A stretch of DNA of 64,000 bases from Victivallaceae bacterium (GTDB lineage Bacteria > Verrucomicrobiota > Lentisphaeria > Victivallales > Victivallaceae): assembly GCA_028709805.1 (NCBI GenBank), contig JAQUTL010000003.1:1-64000 (forward strand), written 5' to 3'. Below the pieces are notes generated by a model, which made no database searches, was not told the DNA's origin, and saw nothing but the letters and a program-made list of their open reading frames with translations. Position 1 is the first letter of the stretch; each line of letters starts with the position of its first letter. Below are positions 51,773 through 61,529 of this stretch, piece after piece. Position numbers and translations under genes: made by a program.

Positions 51773-52243
51773 ATGACGGAGTTGACGCTGGACATCTACG
51801 AAATCAGCCGCTGCACCCACAATTATTATGCGCGCGAACTGCGGAAAATCGGCGTGACCATGGGGCAGTTTCCGTTCATCATGCGGATTGCCGAGAATGA
51901 CGGAATATCGCAGGAGCGGCTTTCCGCACTGTTGATGATCAGTAAAAGCACCACGGCAATGATTGTGCGGCAGTTGCTTGAACTTGGCCATGTCAGCCGG
52001 GAAGTCGATGAAAAAGACCGGCGGAATTTCCGGTTGCACGCCACGGCGTCCGGGCTGGCGTTGATTCCGCGGATCGGTGGAATTATTGAGCGGTGTCATG
52101 AGAAGATCACCGCAGATTTGAGCGATATTGAACGGGATGTGCTGGTTCGTCTGCTGCGGCGGGTGCGGCTGCGCTCCGAGTTGGCGCTGTTGCCGGGCAA
52201 GACCGGCATGGAAGATGGCGGCGACGTGGAGAAAAATGGTTGA
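51773..52243 (+). CDS. MarR-family transcriptional regulator
   Basis: 156 residues, ATG behind GGGAGG. Winged helix from about 40 to 105: IAENDGISQERLSALLMISKSTTAMIVRQLLELGHVSREVDEKDRR, with the wing DEKDRRNF typical of MarR. Dimerisation helices flank it. Divergent from the efflux pair across 263 bases, so it probably represses that operon until a ligand binds. It overlaps the next gene by eight bases. Confidence 0.9.
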   Translation: MTELTLDIYEISRCTHNYYARELRKIGVTMGQFPFIMRIAENDGISQERLSALLMISKSTTAMIVRQLLELGHVSREVDEKDRRNFRLHATASGLALIPRIGGIIERCHEKITADLSDIERDVLVRLLRRVRLRSELALLPGKTGMEDGGDVEKNG

Positions 52244-52823
52244 GCGCCGACACATTAAGTTCGGCGCGGCGGACGGCACGGCCACCTATGCGGCACCCGG
52301 CAATGGCGGTTCCGGCGCGGCGGACGGTAAAGCAACCGAATGCCGCTCCTTTCCGCCGGGAGCTTCGGCGGATGCCGAATTATTGATTCTCGGATCGATG
52401 CCGGGAAGGGAATCGCTGGCTCGGCATGAATATTATGCGTTCAAGCACAATGTGTTCTGGCGCATTATGGGCGAGCTGTTCGACTTTTCTTTCGAGTTGT
52501 CTTATGAGGAACGGCTGGCGGCGCTGCGGAAAAGACATGTCGCACTTTGGGATGTGCTGGCCGGCTGCCGGCGTTCCGGCAGTCTGGACGCGGCGATCCG
52601 CGATGCCGTTCCCAACGACATTCCCGGTTTGCTGACGTCCTGTCCGCAGATTCGGCTGATCTGCTGCAACGGTTCCACTGCGGCGCGTTATCTGCGGCGT
52701 TTTTTTCCCGATCCGGGTATCCCGGTGGCAATTCTGCCGTCCACCAGTCCGGCGGCGGCGCGTTTTTCATATTCCGGAAAACTTTCGGCGTGGCGGACGG
52801 CGATCCGCGGCGCCGGATTGTGA
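52236..52823 (+). CDS. DNA-deoxyinosine glycosylase (uracil-DNA glycosylase superfamily)
   Basis: 195 residues from the ATG at 52236 (GGAG five bases upstream); the frame runs open from 52128 inside marR but without family sequence. LLILGSMPGRESLARHEYYAFKHNVFWRIM is the signature of the MUG-like DNA-deoxyinosine glycosylase group, and NGSTAARYLRRFF and LPSTSPAAARFS follow. It removes deaminated bases in DNA repair. Eight-base overlap with marR couples it to that gene. Confidence 0.87.
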   Translation: MVERRHIKFGAADGTATYAAPGNGGSGAADGKATECRSFPPGASADAELLILGSMPGRESLARHEYYAFKHNVFWRIMGELFDFSFELSYEERLAALRKRHVALWDVLAGCRRSGSLDAAIRDAVPNDIPGLLTSCPQIRLICCNGSTAARYLRRFFPDPGIPVAILPSTSPAAARFSYSGKLSAWRTAIRGAGL

Positions 52824-52860
52824 GAACCGGACGCCGGGGCAAAAATATTTAAGCATTGCT

Positions 52861-52964
52861 GCAAAAATGTTTAACGTTAAAGTCTGGTCTTTCGCAATAT
52901 CCATTCTCAATCCCGACGTTTTAACAGTTCCTGTTTTTGCGGCAATGTTAATGTTAAAATCTGG
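52861..52964. repeat. Imperfect direct repeat with TTTAACGTTAAA core
   Basis: 52861-52887 (ending GTTAAAGTCTGG) recurs in altered form at 52939-52964 (ending GTTAAAATCTGG), 78 bp away. The first copy contains the perfect palindrome TTTAACGTTAAA (52870-52881). The AT-rich gap between two unrelated genes holds no ORF I can support. Confidence 0.4.
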
Positions 52965-53000
52965 ATTACCAGTTTTTATTTTTGCCCAAATGCTTATTGT

Positions 53001-54848
53001 TCAGCGTTTGCGTTTGGCCAGCAGCAGCATATCGCGCAGCTGTTCGGCGTTTCCGGCTTTCTTCCAGCGCGATTCAAATGTCGGACTCTGAATTATCTGG
53101 GCGATTGCGGCCAGCGACTTCAGATGCTGGTTGCGGCGATCCAGTGAGCCGAACAGAAAGAACAGTGCCTGCACGGTCGGTTCCCGCCTGGAGCCGAAGT
53201 CGACTCCGGCGGCGCATTTGACCACCGCGAGTTCAAAGATATTGTTGCCGTCCACCAGAAGATGGGGAACGGCCACAAACGGGGTCAGGAGCGAGTCGGC
53301 GGAGCGTTCCTTGCGGCAGAGCAGCAAGGCGAGCTGTCCGGCGCGCGGCGCCAGTTTGGGAATGGCGGCGCAGACTTCGCCGGCGAGTTCGTCGAAATTT
53401 TTGCGTTCCGCAATGTGGATGACCAGTGAGCGCTCAAGCATGCGGTCGAAGTCGTCGGATACGATGCCGTCGCGGGTGCGGACGATTTCCCTGAGTTCGC
53501 GTTCAAGGTCGTGGCGCGCCTTGCCGCGGCGGGTGATCCGGTTCACCAGATGAAGCAGCGCGTATTCCAGTTTCACCTTCCGGCCGAACAGAAAATAGAG
53601 GAAGATGCCGAGAAGAACGATGGCGAACGAAATTTGAACCGCGTTGATTCCAAGTTCGATGATGAGCAGGCCGAACAATCCCATTGAGAGTATCGGCGTC
53701 CACGGATACAGCGGCATGCGGAAGCTCGGCCGGTAGTTCTGGATGTCGCTCTCGCGCAGGATGATGACCGAGGCGTTGGTGAGGATGAACGAAAGCATGA
53801 TGACGGTGGACGCCACCGACACCAGTTGTTCGAGCGGCAGGAGCTGCGCCGCCACCATCACTGCTCCGGTGACCAGCAGCGCCGGAATCGGCATTTTGCG
53901 CCGGCCGCAGGTTTTGGCGAAAAATCCGGGGATCAGGTTGTCTCGTCCCATGGCGAACGGGAAGCGCGCCGCCGCCATTACGCCGGCGTTGGCGGTGGTC
54001 ACAAAAGCCATCATGGCGCCGAAGGTGATGACCGAGAATCCGGCCGGACCGTAATAAGCGCGCGCCGCGTCGGCCAGCGGCGTCAGCGATCCGGAAAGTT
54101 TGTCCGGCTCCATGACGCCGACGGTGACGATCAGTGTCAGAACATAGATCACCGCCACTGCCACGATTGCGCCGATCATACCCCACGGCAGGTCGCGGCG
54201 CGGATTTTTCACCTCCTCCGAAACGCTGGCCACGTCCAGCAGTCCGCCGAAGGAGACGAAGACGAAGGCCGCTTCGGCGAACAGCGACGCCGGACTTTTT
54301 CCCGGCGCGAACAGCGGCTCGAATCTGGCCAGCCGGAGTTCCGGCATGCCCAGCGCGATGTAGCAGCCCATTGCGGCGAACAGCAGTATAACCATGACGA
54401 TTTGCGCAATCGCCGCCTCCCGGGTTCCGATCAGATTTATCAGCAGGAACAGCAGTGTCAGCACAATGCCGCACGACACCGGTTCAATGTTGAAGAAATG
54501 GTGCATAACTTCCGACATCCCGAAAATGGCGAAAGAGCTTTTCAGCGCGATCGCACTCCAGTTAAGCAGTCCGGAAACGGTTCCGGCCAAAGGCCCCATA
54601 CTGCGTCCGGTGTAGAAGTAGATGCCGCCGGCCAGCGGCATGGCGGTGGCGAGTTCGATGGTGGCCAGAGTGCCGACCAGCGCGCAGACTCCGGCCAGCG
54701 CATAGGCCAGAAAAACCGCCGGACCGATCTGGGCGAACGCCAATCCCGGCAGGATGAAGATCCCGGAACTTATCATGGCGCCGGCGGAAATGCTGAATAC
54801 GCCGGTAAGACCGATAGTTTTTATCAGCTGATTGCTTTTTTCTGTCAT
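53001..54848 (-). CDS. APC-family permease with a C-terminal PTS EIIA-like domain
   Basis: 615 residues. The first 430 are an amino acid/polyamine-type transporter (IGLTGVFSISAGAMISSGIFI with the first-helix substrate motif, then GREVP-like loops and twelve helices). Past about 430 a soluble part begins; it carries SLLTPFVAVPHLLVDGNN, where VPH holds the His that is phosphorylated in EIIA proteins, and the HLKSLAAIAQIIQSPTF segment. Such EIIA tails suggest that phosphorylation by PTS components sets transport activity. Last gene of the transport run. Confidence 0.8.
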   Translation of the reverse strand: MTEKSNQLIKTIGLTGVFSISAGAMISSGIFILPGLAFAQIGPAVFLAYALAGVCALVGTLATIELATAMPLAGGIYFYTGRSMGPLAGTVSGLLNWSAIALKSSFAIFGMSEVMHHFFNIEPVSCGIVLTLLFLLINLIGTREAAIAQIVMVILLFAAMGCYIALGMPELRLARFEPLFAPGKSPASLFAEAAFVFVSFGGLLDVASVSEEVKNPRRDLPWGMIGAIVAVAVIYVLTLIVTVGVMEPDKLSGSLTPLADAARAYYGPAGFSVITFGAMMAFVTTANAGVMAAARFPFAMGRDNLIPGFFAKTCGRRKMPIPALLVTGAVMVAAQLLPLEQLVSVASTVIMLSFILTNASVIILRESDIQNYRPSFRMPLYPWTPILSMGLFGLLIIELGINAVQISFAIVLLGIFLYFLFGRKVKLEYALLHLVNRITRRGKARHDLERELREIVRTRDGIVSDDFDRMLERSLVIHIAERKNFDELAGEVCAAIPKLAPRAGQLALLLCRKERSADSLLTPFVAVPHLLVDGNNIFELAVVKCAAGVDFGSRREPTVQALFFLFGSLDRRNQHLKSLAAIAQIIQSPTFESRWKKAGNAEQLRDMLLLAKRKR

Positions 54849-54879
54849 AAAGCCTCCTTCTATTTGGCCGGTTGATCTT

Positions 54880-55845
54880 TCAAATCGCAGTTGCCGGCTG
54901 CGGAAACAGGCGGGTGAAGAGGTCGCGGACGGTCAGCATGCCGATTACGCCGCCGGATGAGTCGCGGACCAGCAGCAGTTTTGAGTCGAGCGCGACGAGG
55001 TTTTCCGCAATATGCAGCTGCGGTCTGCCGGCATCGATATACGCCGGCTGGCGGAGCAATGTGCGCCAGTCGGCCTCCGGTTCCAGCAGCATCCGGCGGA
55101 TTTCAAGCACGCCGATATAGGCGGCGCCCTCCGGCACGGTGAGTACCGGGTAGCGGGAGTGCGGCTCCCGCCGGATGACGGCCAGTACTTCGCTTCGCGT
55201 CATTTCCGTATTGAGACATGTCATCTTGGCGCGCGGCACCATCAGCGCTGCGAGATTGTCTTCCGCCAGATCCGGAATCCGGTGGATGGCTTTTTCCTGA
55301 GCGGGAGACAGCCGGTGGCCGCGGCGGGCCGCGGTGGCGAGGGCGTCAAGTTCTTCAAGCGCTTCGTCGGCCGCTTCGTCAGGCGAGACGCCGCCGCGCT
55401 CGAACGGCCGGTTGACCCAGTGTACCAGTTTTATCAGCGGCATGGAAATGAACACCGCGCACTTGAGGAGCGCCGCGGTTCCGGCCATTACGCCGAGACT
55501 GAACCGGACGCCGAGCGTTTTCGGCAGTATCTCGGTGTACTGCACCATCAGGATGGTGAAGACGAGTGAGAACAGCCAGATGTATTCGCTGCCGAACAGT
55601 TTGTCGAACTGTGCACCGGCGACGGCGGCTCCGAACGTGTGCGCGGTGGTGTTGAGAATCAGAATGACGGCGATCGGTTTTTCAATATTGTTTTTAAAAT
55701 TAGCGCAAATTCTGCCGGCCGCCGGATGATTTTCGGTCAGCCGCGCCAGTTTGCCCGGATTGAGGCTCAGAAGCGCCGCCTCCATGACAGAGCAGAGAAA
55801 TGATACGGCCATGGCGACGATTACGGCGGTCAGCAGAATTGTCAT
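54880..55845 (-). CDS. CNNM/CorC-type membrane protein with CBS pair
   Basis: 321 residues: DUF21 membrane part with about four helices (ILLTAVIVAMAVSFLCSVMEAALLSL, then INHTAHTFGAAVAGAQF-like region) and a CBS pair from about 195 (VPRAKMTCLNTEMTRSEVLAVI and LTVPEGAAYIGVLEIR), but no CorC/HlyC C-terminal domain. Members export Mg2+/Co2+ or regulate ion balance. It sits between the APC permease and the ArsB/NhaD carrier, reading the same way. Confidence 0.82.
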   Translation of the reverse strand: MTILLTAVIVAMAVSFLCSVMEAALLSLNPGKLARLTENHPAAGRICANFKNNIEKPIAVILILNTTAHTFGAAVAGAQFDKLFGSEYIWLFSLVFTILMVQYTEILPKTLGVRFSLGVMAGTAALLKCAVFISMPLIKLVHWVNRPFERGGVSPDEAADEALEELDALATAARRGHRLSPAQEKAIHRIPDLAEDNLAALMVPRAKMTCLNTEMTRSEVLAVIRREPHSRYPVLTVPEGAAYIGVLEIRRMLLEPEADWRTLLRQPAYIDAGRPQLHIAENLVALDSKLLLVRDSSGGVIGMLTVRDLFTRLFPQPATAI

Positions 55846-55863
55846 ATTTTTTCCTTGTTTTTA

Positions 55864-57213
55864 TCAGTGTATGTAGCGGAAATAGAGATAGACGCTGGAG
55901 ATCGCCACGCTGACGATCATCAGCGGAAACCCGTATATTGTGAATTCGCGGAAGGTCAGTTTGTAACCGTTCTTCTGCGCCACCTGGGAGATTACGACGT
56001 TGGCCGAGGCGCCGATCAGTGTGCCGTTGCCGCCGAGACATGCTCCGAGTGCGAGCGACCAGAACAGCGGTTGCGCCACATAGGTGGAGATGTCGGCGGC
56101 CTCGGTGTATCCCATTGACGCGGCGAAGGTCGGGATGATCGAGTTGATCAGCGGGATCATGGCGATCACCAGCGGAATGTTGTCGATCACGGCCGAGAGG
56201 ATGGCGCCGCTCCACAGGATTATCATAAGGGTCATGGCGAAGTCGCCGTCGGTCAGACTGAGGACGCCGTTGCCCATTTTTTCAAACACGCCGTTGACTT
56301 CAAGCGCGCCGACCATCATGAACAGTCCGCAGAAGAACATGATTGTGGGCCATTCCACTTTTTCCAGCATTTTGCCGAGTTCGACCCGGCAGACCAGCGC
56401 CATCAGGAACGCACCGCAGATTGCGATTATTCCGGCGTCAAGTCCGGTCAGTTTTGTGGTGAAGAATCCAGCGAGTACAACGACGAACACGGCCAGCGCC
56501 CGCTTCAGGCATTTGGCGTCAAGAATGGCGCGGGCCGGATCGGTCATCAGCACCTGTTCAACCACATCGTCGTCGGTTTTCAGCTTGCGGCGCAGCACCA
56601 GCACCACCATCAGCAGCAGGATCACGGTGGTGACGATAATCACCGGTGTCAGATTGATGAGGAAGTCGTTGAACGACAGTCCGCAGCTGGCGCCGATCAG
56701 AATGTTCGGCGGGTCGCCGATCAACGTGGCGGTGCCGCCGATATTGGAGAAGATCGCCTCAAGGATCAGCAGCGGAACCACCGGCAGCCGGAGGAACTGG
56801 CAGATCAGAATGGTGACCGGAGCCATGAGAATTACGGTGGTCACGTTGTCCATAAAGGCGGAGATGAAGGCGGTGGCCAGCATGAATTCAACCAGAATGA
56901 GCACGCCGTTGCCGCGGGTCTGCCGCGCGATCATCACTGCGACCCATTCAAATACGCCGCTGGCGGCCATGATGTTGACAATGATCATCATGCCGATCAG
57001 CAATCCGAGTACGTTTAGGTCGACTTTGGCCATCATGTCCGGCACTTTCGCCACGCCGAAGATCGCCATTGCGCCGGCTCCGAGCATGGCGGCCACGGCC
57101 TTTTCAATCTTTTCCGTGGCGATGAAGAAATAGACAATGGCGAATATGGCGATCCCGGCTCCCGCGTTGGAGGCGAGGAAATGCTGGGCGTTTTCAAGAA
57201 AATTCAGAAACAT
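55864..57213 (-). CDS. ArsB/NhaD-family ion transporter
   Basis: 449 residues and about twelve helices. EAIFSNIGGTATLIGDPPNILIGA and, near the end, CLGGNGTLIGASANVVISQVAQKNG are the paired motifs of the ArsB/NhaD superfamily (Na+/H+ antiporters, arsenite and citrate carriers). NhaD-like Na+/H+ exchange is the favourite. ATG after GGGAG. 15 bases follow the EIIA-CBS gene. Confidence 0.85.
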   Translation of the reverse strand: MFLNFLENAQHFLASNAGAGIAIFAIVYFFIATEKIEKAVAAMLGAGAMAIFGVAKVPDMMAKVDLNVLGLLIGMMIIVNIMAASGVFEWVAVMIARQTRGNGVLILVEFMLATAFISAFMDNVTTVILMAPVTILICQFLRLPVVPLLILEAIFSNIGGTATLIGDPPNILIGASCGLSFNDFLINLTPVIIVTTVILLLMVVLVLRRKLKTDDDVVEQVLMTDPARAILDAKCLKRALAVFVVVLAGFFTTKLTGLDAGIIAICGAFLMALVCRVELGKMLEKVEWPTIMFFCGLFMMVGALEVNGVFEKMGNGVLSLTDGDFAMTLMIILWSGAILSAVIDNIPLVIAMIPLINSIIPTFAASMGYTEAADISTYVAQPLFWSLALGACLGGNGTLIGASANVVISQVAQKNGYKLTFREFTIYGFPLMIVSVAISSVYLYFRYIH

Positions 57214-57228
57214 GGCGCAGACTCCCGT

Positions 57229-58140
57229 TTAGAGATTGATGATGCGTTCGAGCAACACGGTGCGGTCGATCACGCCGAGGAGCCGGTCGTCCATATCGGT
57301 TATGTAGACGAGCGGCACGTTCTGGACGACCATGGCAAAGACGATTTCGATCAATGTGGAATCCGGCGGAAACTTTTTGATGTTCCGGTTCATCACATCG
57401 CCGACCACTGACTTCGCTTCAACGGCGAAGTATTTTTCAAACGGGTCGAAATAGCGGATGAATCCGACGCTTTTCAGATGCGAGAAGAAGTCCGGAATGC
57501 CGAGTTTGAACAGTTCGGCGCAGGAGAGTTCACCGATCAGTTTGCCGTCTGAAGTCACCGGAACAACCTGGGCGTTGTGCTGGTCGTTCATCCGTCGGGT
57601 GGCCTCCTTCAGCGGCAGGTCGGGGGGAAAGTGGCAGAAGTCGGAGTTCATAAGGTCGGAGGCGAGCAGAATTTTCTTGTCTTCGAGGTTAAGCAGCCCG
57701 TACAGCATTTCCTTGTCGCCGGAGCGCAGGGCGTCGCGCAGACTTTTTCCGCGTTCAGAGTCCCGGACGCAGCCGGCGACGCTGGATATGAATTTGAGCG
57801 CCGGCATCGGCGCGGTTTCCGGGATGAGCAGCGTGCAGATCAGCGAGATGTTTTCGCCGTTTCCGGCCGGAAACGGTTTTTCCGGCACGGCAAAGACCAC
57901 GGAAAGTCCGCCGAGCTTGCGGAATCTGGCGTGTGGGAAGAACAGTCCGCCACCGAGCAGGGTTGAGCTTTCATTTTCGCGGGCGACCAGACTGGCGAGG
58001 ATGTTATCGGCCGAAAGTCCGGCGTTGACACTGTGCCGCATCGCGGCGCCGGCGGCGGCCAGTCGCGAAAGCGCGGCGTCTTTGTCAACCGCCGGACAGT
58101 CGGTGATTATCACGATGTCCGGCATGGTTTGCTTTTTCAT
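57229..58140 (-). CDS. EIIA-CBS fusion regulator
   Basis: 303 residues from the ATG at 58140 (GGAG seven bases upstream); the frame is open far upstream but that part is the reverse of the neighbouring ATPase gene. The first 155 residues are a PTS EIIA type-2 domain, with LLGGGLFFPHARF, whose His is the phosphoryl site. CBS repeats follow (LASDLMNSDFCHFPPDLPLKEATRRMNDQHNAQVVPVTSDG and VVGDVMNRNIKKFPPDSTL). It probably senses energy or nitrogen state and nucleotide levels and regulates the carriers around it. Cytosolic. Confidence 0.85.
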   Translation of the reverse strand: MKKQTMPDIVIITDCPAVDKDAALSRLAAAGAAMRHSVNAGLSADNILASLVARENESSTLLGGGLFFPHARFRKLGGLSVVFAVPEKPFPAGNGENISLICTLLIPETAPMPALKFISSVAGCVRDSERGKSLRDALRSGDKEMLYGLLNLEDKKILLASDLMNSDFCHFPPDLPLKEATRRMNDQHNAQVVPVTSDGKLIGELSCAELFKLGIPDFFSHLKSVGFIRYFDPFEKYFAVEAKSVVGDVMNRNIKKFPPDSTLIEIVFAMVVQNVPLVYITDMDDRLLGVIDRTVLLERIINL

Positions 58141-58232
58141 ATTTTTCTCCGTTTTTCTATTATTTCTGCCAAAAGAAACCCTCGGCGCGCCGACGGCGTT
58201 TCGCCGTTCAGTGCGGATTTTTGAGTATGAAT

Positions 58233-60806
58233 TTATATTGTCGGTGGCGTCTCCGGGGTGGTGCTGGGTTGCCGGCGGCGGACGAGCCATCGGAAAATTT
58301 CTCCGGCAAAAAAGATTGTCGAAGTAACAAAGGTTATGCCGAGCCACTCCGCCAAAGTGAGCGGAACGGTGCGGAACAGTGCGCCGCCGAACTGGGTGAT
58401 GAGTATCTGCATCGCCGCGATTCCCAGCACAATCCAGACGAAGACCGGATTTTCCGGCGGGTCGACGAGCATGGACCGGTATCCGCCCCATGCCCTGACA
58501 TTCATCAGGTTCCAGAGTTGGAGGAGCACGAAGCCGCTGAAGAATATGGTCAGCATCCGGTCATTGCTTTCCCGGTCGCCGTCGCAGAAACGGCTCATGA
58601 CGAGGAAGCCAAGTACGAAGACCGCCGCGGTGCCGAAGATCGCCGCCGCCATTTTTCCGGTGATGATGAATGTTCCCGGACGGCGCGGCGGCCGCTCCAT
58701 GGTCTCCGGGGTCGGCGGTTCGGTGGCCAGCGCCAGTGCCGCGAAGGTGTCCATGATCAGGTTGATCCACAGCATCTGGATCACGGTGAACGGCATGGCC
58801 ACGCCGGTGAACGGCCCGATCAGCGCGATAGCGGCGGCGGCGGCGTTGATGGTGAGCTGGAATATCAGGAACCGTTGGATGTTAAGATAGAGCGAGCGGC
58901 CCCAAAGCACGGCGTTGACAATGCTTTTGAACGAGTCGTCGAGCAGAATCACGTCGGCGGCTTCGCGGGCGATGGCGGTGCCGGTTTTGCCCATGGCCAC
59001 GCCGACGTCGGCGTGATGGAGGGCTGGAGCGTCGTTGGTGCCGTCGCCGGTCACGGCGACAACTTCGTGCGATGCGCGCAGGGTTTTGACCAGTTTTAGC
59101 TTGTCGTTCGGTCTGGCGCGGGCGATGATTGCGAGGTTGTGTGCGGCGGTCACCGTTTCGACCGGGCCGAGGGCGGCGAAATCGCATCCTTCGATTATTT
59201 TGCCGTCGGCGAGGCCGATCTGCCGGCCGATTTCAGACGCGGTGGCCCGGGTGTCGCCGGTGACTATTTTGATGGAAATTCCGGCTTTGCGGCAGGCCGC
59301 GATAGCGTCCGGCACTTCGGGGCGCACCGGGTCGGAGATTGAGACGAAGCCAAGCCAGACCATGTTGCCGTCGGCCGCTTTCGGGTCGGCGCTGTTATCG
59401 TCGATATAGGCGAAGGCCAATGTGCGGTTGCCTTTGTCCTGTTCGGATTTCACCTGACGGGAGATGGCCGCCGAATGTTTGGCATCGAGCGGACGCGGTC
59501 CGCCGTCGGCAAGGAAGGCGCCGCATTTTGCCATGATGATTTCAGGCGCGCCCTTGATATGGAGGCGGCCGGAGGAAAGGCGGGTGCCCATGAATTTGTT
59601 TTCGGTGTTGAAGCTCCACTGTTTGGCGACGGCGGCGGCGCGGCGGACGGCGTTCCAGTCCACGCCGTTGTCGCGCAGATGGAGCAGCAGTGCGCCTTCG
59701 GTCGGGTTGCCGAGCACTTCATCGCCGTCGAGCGACGCGGTGGAGTTTACGCACATCGCCTCGGTCGCCAGTTCGGCGGCGGCGGCGGGAAAGAACAATG
59801 CGGCCACCCGCATCCGGTTCATGGTCAGCGTTCCGGTTTTATCGGTGCAGATCACGGTGGCGCACCCGATGGTTTCGCCGGCGTGGAGGCGGCGGAGCAG
59901 ACAGTTGCTGCCGGCCATCTTCCGCATGGCGCAGGCCAGACTCAGCGTTACGCTCATCGGCAGCCCCTCCGGGACCGTCACCACAATCAGCGTTACCGCG
60001 ACCATGAAAAAGGTCAGCAGCAGATGTTTGTCCAGCGTTCCGGCGGACCAGCCGCGCAGCGTGAGCAGCGCGAACAGGATCACGGCCAGCGCCACGCCGA
60101 ACACGGCGATCACCTTGCTGAGTTTGGTCAGTTGTTTTTGAAGCGGGGTGGTTTCGTCGGTGATTTCGGTGGCGGCGCGGGCTGTCCGGCCGATCTCGGT
60201 GGCCATGCCGACCGCGGTGGCGCGCAGCCATGCGCTGCCGGAAAGGATGCCGGAGCCGCGCAGCACATTGTCGGCCGGATAGGAGGCGTCGGCGGACAGC
60301 GTGGTGAAATCCTTATCGTCGCGGCGGACTTTGCGCACCATTTCCGGCTCGCCGGTGAATTTGGACTGATCGACATTGAATTCGGTGGCGTCGAGCACTT
60401 CGGCGTCGGTCGGGATTTCCTCGCCGGTTTCAACAAACATCACGTCGCCGAGTGCGAGTTCCGCTCTTGGCACCGGAGTCAGTTTGCCGTCGCGCAGTGT
60501 TTTCACCGGCACGCCGTCTTCGGTTTTATTGAGAATGTCGAATTCCCGTCCGGCCCGGTATTCGCTGGCGAAGCCGATGCCGGCGGAAAGCACGACAGCA
60601 AGCAGAATGCCGCAGCCTTCGATCACGCCGCCGGTAAGCATTGAAACAACCGCCGCCGCGCCTAAGATGACCGTCAGCGGCTCCGATAATTTTTCCAAAA
60701 GGAGTCGCCAACCCGGTTTGTGCGGCGGCGGGTCGAGTTCGTTTCTTCCGTTGAGACGGCGCGATTCGGCCGCTTTTTTCTCTGTCAAACCCTTGATTTC
60801 AAACAT
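58233..60806 (-). CDS. Calcium-transporting P-type ATPase (PMCA/SERCA-like)
   Basis: 857 residues. Phosphorylation motif VICTDKTGTLTMNRM with the aspartate, the TGD-type actuator loop before it, KGAPEIIMAKCG for nucleotide binding and TGDGTNDAPALHHADVGVAMG for the hinge, plus about ten helices. PVKTLRDGKLTPVPRAELALGD and VDQSKFTGEPEMVRK match bacterial PMCA-type pumps (PMR1/YloB-like). Pumps Ca2+ out at ATP cost. The EIIA-CBS gene follows 92 bases later. Confidence 0.9.
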   Translation of the reverse strand: MFEIKGLTEKKAAESRRLNGRNELDPPPHKPGWRLLLEKLSEPLTVILGAAAVVSMLTGGVIEGCGILLAVVLSAGIGFASEYRAGREFDILNKTEDGVPVKTLRDGKLTPVPRAELALGDVMFVETGEEIPTDAEVLDATEFNVDQSKFTGEPEMVRKVRRDDKDFTTLSADASYPADNVLRGSGILSGSAWLRATAVGMATEIGRTARAATEITDETTPLQKQLTKLSKVIAVFGVALAVILFALLTLRGWSAGTLDKHLLLTFFMVAVTLIVVTVPEGLPMSVTLSLACAMRKMAGSNCLLRRLHAGETIGCATVICTDKTGTLTMNRMRVAALFFPAAAAELATEAMCVNSTASLDGDEVLGNPTEGALLLHLRDNGVDWNAVRRAAAVAKQWSFNTENKFMGTRLSSGRLHIKGAPEIIMAKCGAFLADGGPRPLDAKHSAAISRQVKSEQDKGNRTLAFAYIDDNSADPKAADGNMVWLGFVSISDPVRPEVPDAIAACRKAGISIKIVTGDTRATASEIGRQIGLADGKIIEGCDFAALGPVETVTAAHNLAIIARARPNDKLKLVKTLRASHEVVAVTGDGTNDAPALHHADVGVAMGKTGTAIAREAADVILLDDSFKSIVNAVLWGRSLYLNIQRFLIFQLTINAAAAAIALIGPFTGVAMPFTVIQMLWINLIMDTFAALALATEPPTPETMERPPRRPGTFIITGKMAAAIFGTAAVFVLGFLVMSRFCDGDRESNDRMLTIFFSGFVLLQLWNLMNVRAWGGYRSMLVDPPENPVFVWIVLGIAAMQILITQFGGALFRTVPLTLAEWLGITFVTSTIFFAGEIFRWLVRRRQPSTTPETPPTI

Positions 60807-61002
60807 TTTTTGCTGATTTTCCTGCTGTTGCGATTGAATGTGCGGAATATACGGTTCCGCATTCGCTGGATAGAGGCTGCCGCCGGATTATCGTTGCAAT
60901 GACGAGGTCGTTATCCGGTGGCTGGACTTTATTTTTTCTGACTGTTTTACCGATGCGGCGCACCGCCCGATCAAACTTCGGCGGCGGTTTTCCGGCGAAC
61001 GG
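60807..61002. other. Intergenic gap ahead of the ATPase
   Basis: Nothing certain is seen here. A run of T on the plus strand near 60836 and low-GC stretches may form the ATPase promoter region, but I could not pick a pair of hexamers. Confidence 0.3.
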
Positions 61003-61500
61003 TCAGGCCGCAACCGGTCCGGCGCGAACCGGAACCGCGTCTTTCAGCAGGGAAAGGAAAATGAAAAAAAAGTCATCATCGGCGGGGCGGGGCGCCGCAA
61101 GCCGACGGACGGTGCCGATGCCGGTTGAGACCGTCAACCCGGCGGTTGGCTGCGTCGTCGTTTTCCGGAGCGGATTCCAGCGTTGAAAATTGTTTTTCAG
61201 CGCCGGATGCAGCGCATGAACGGCTCCGGCGCACATAATGGCGTTGATGTCCGGTCGCGGTTCCTGTTCGCTCATATCGGAATCGTTGCGGTCATCCGCG
61301 TCGGTTGCCAGCAGAATTTCGGAAACGAACATTCCGGAGGTTTGATTTTCCGCGGTCTCGACCGTTGTCTCCGCCGGACACTCCGCCGCGCCGAGCAGCA
61401 TCAGGGCGAACACGGCCATGAACGCCAGCCCGGCCGTGACCGGCCCCCGGCTCAGGCGCATTATGGTGAAGGATATAATTTTTCCGATATGTCCGTGCAT
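61003..61500 (-). CDS. Small exported protein of unknown function
   Basis: 165 residues, ATG at 61500 with GGAGG 13 bases upstream (a little far). Hydrophobic helix about 21-41 ending ECPAE, like a signal peptide cleaved near residue 44; the rest is acidic and then basic with no motif I know. A promoter lies just upstream, which supports a real gene, but no family similarity is apparent. Confidence 0.45.
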   Translation of the reverse strand: MHGHIGKIISFTIMRLSRGPVTAGLAFMAVFALMLLGAAECPAETTVETAENQTSGMFVSEILLATDADDRNDSDMSEQEPRPDINAIMCAGAVHALHPALKNNFQRWNPLRKTTTQPTAGLTVSTGIGTVRRLAAPRPADDDFFFIFLSLLKDAVPVRAGPVAA

Positions 61501-61529
61501 GGTGCCGCAAAATCCTCCGTGATTTCTCT

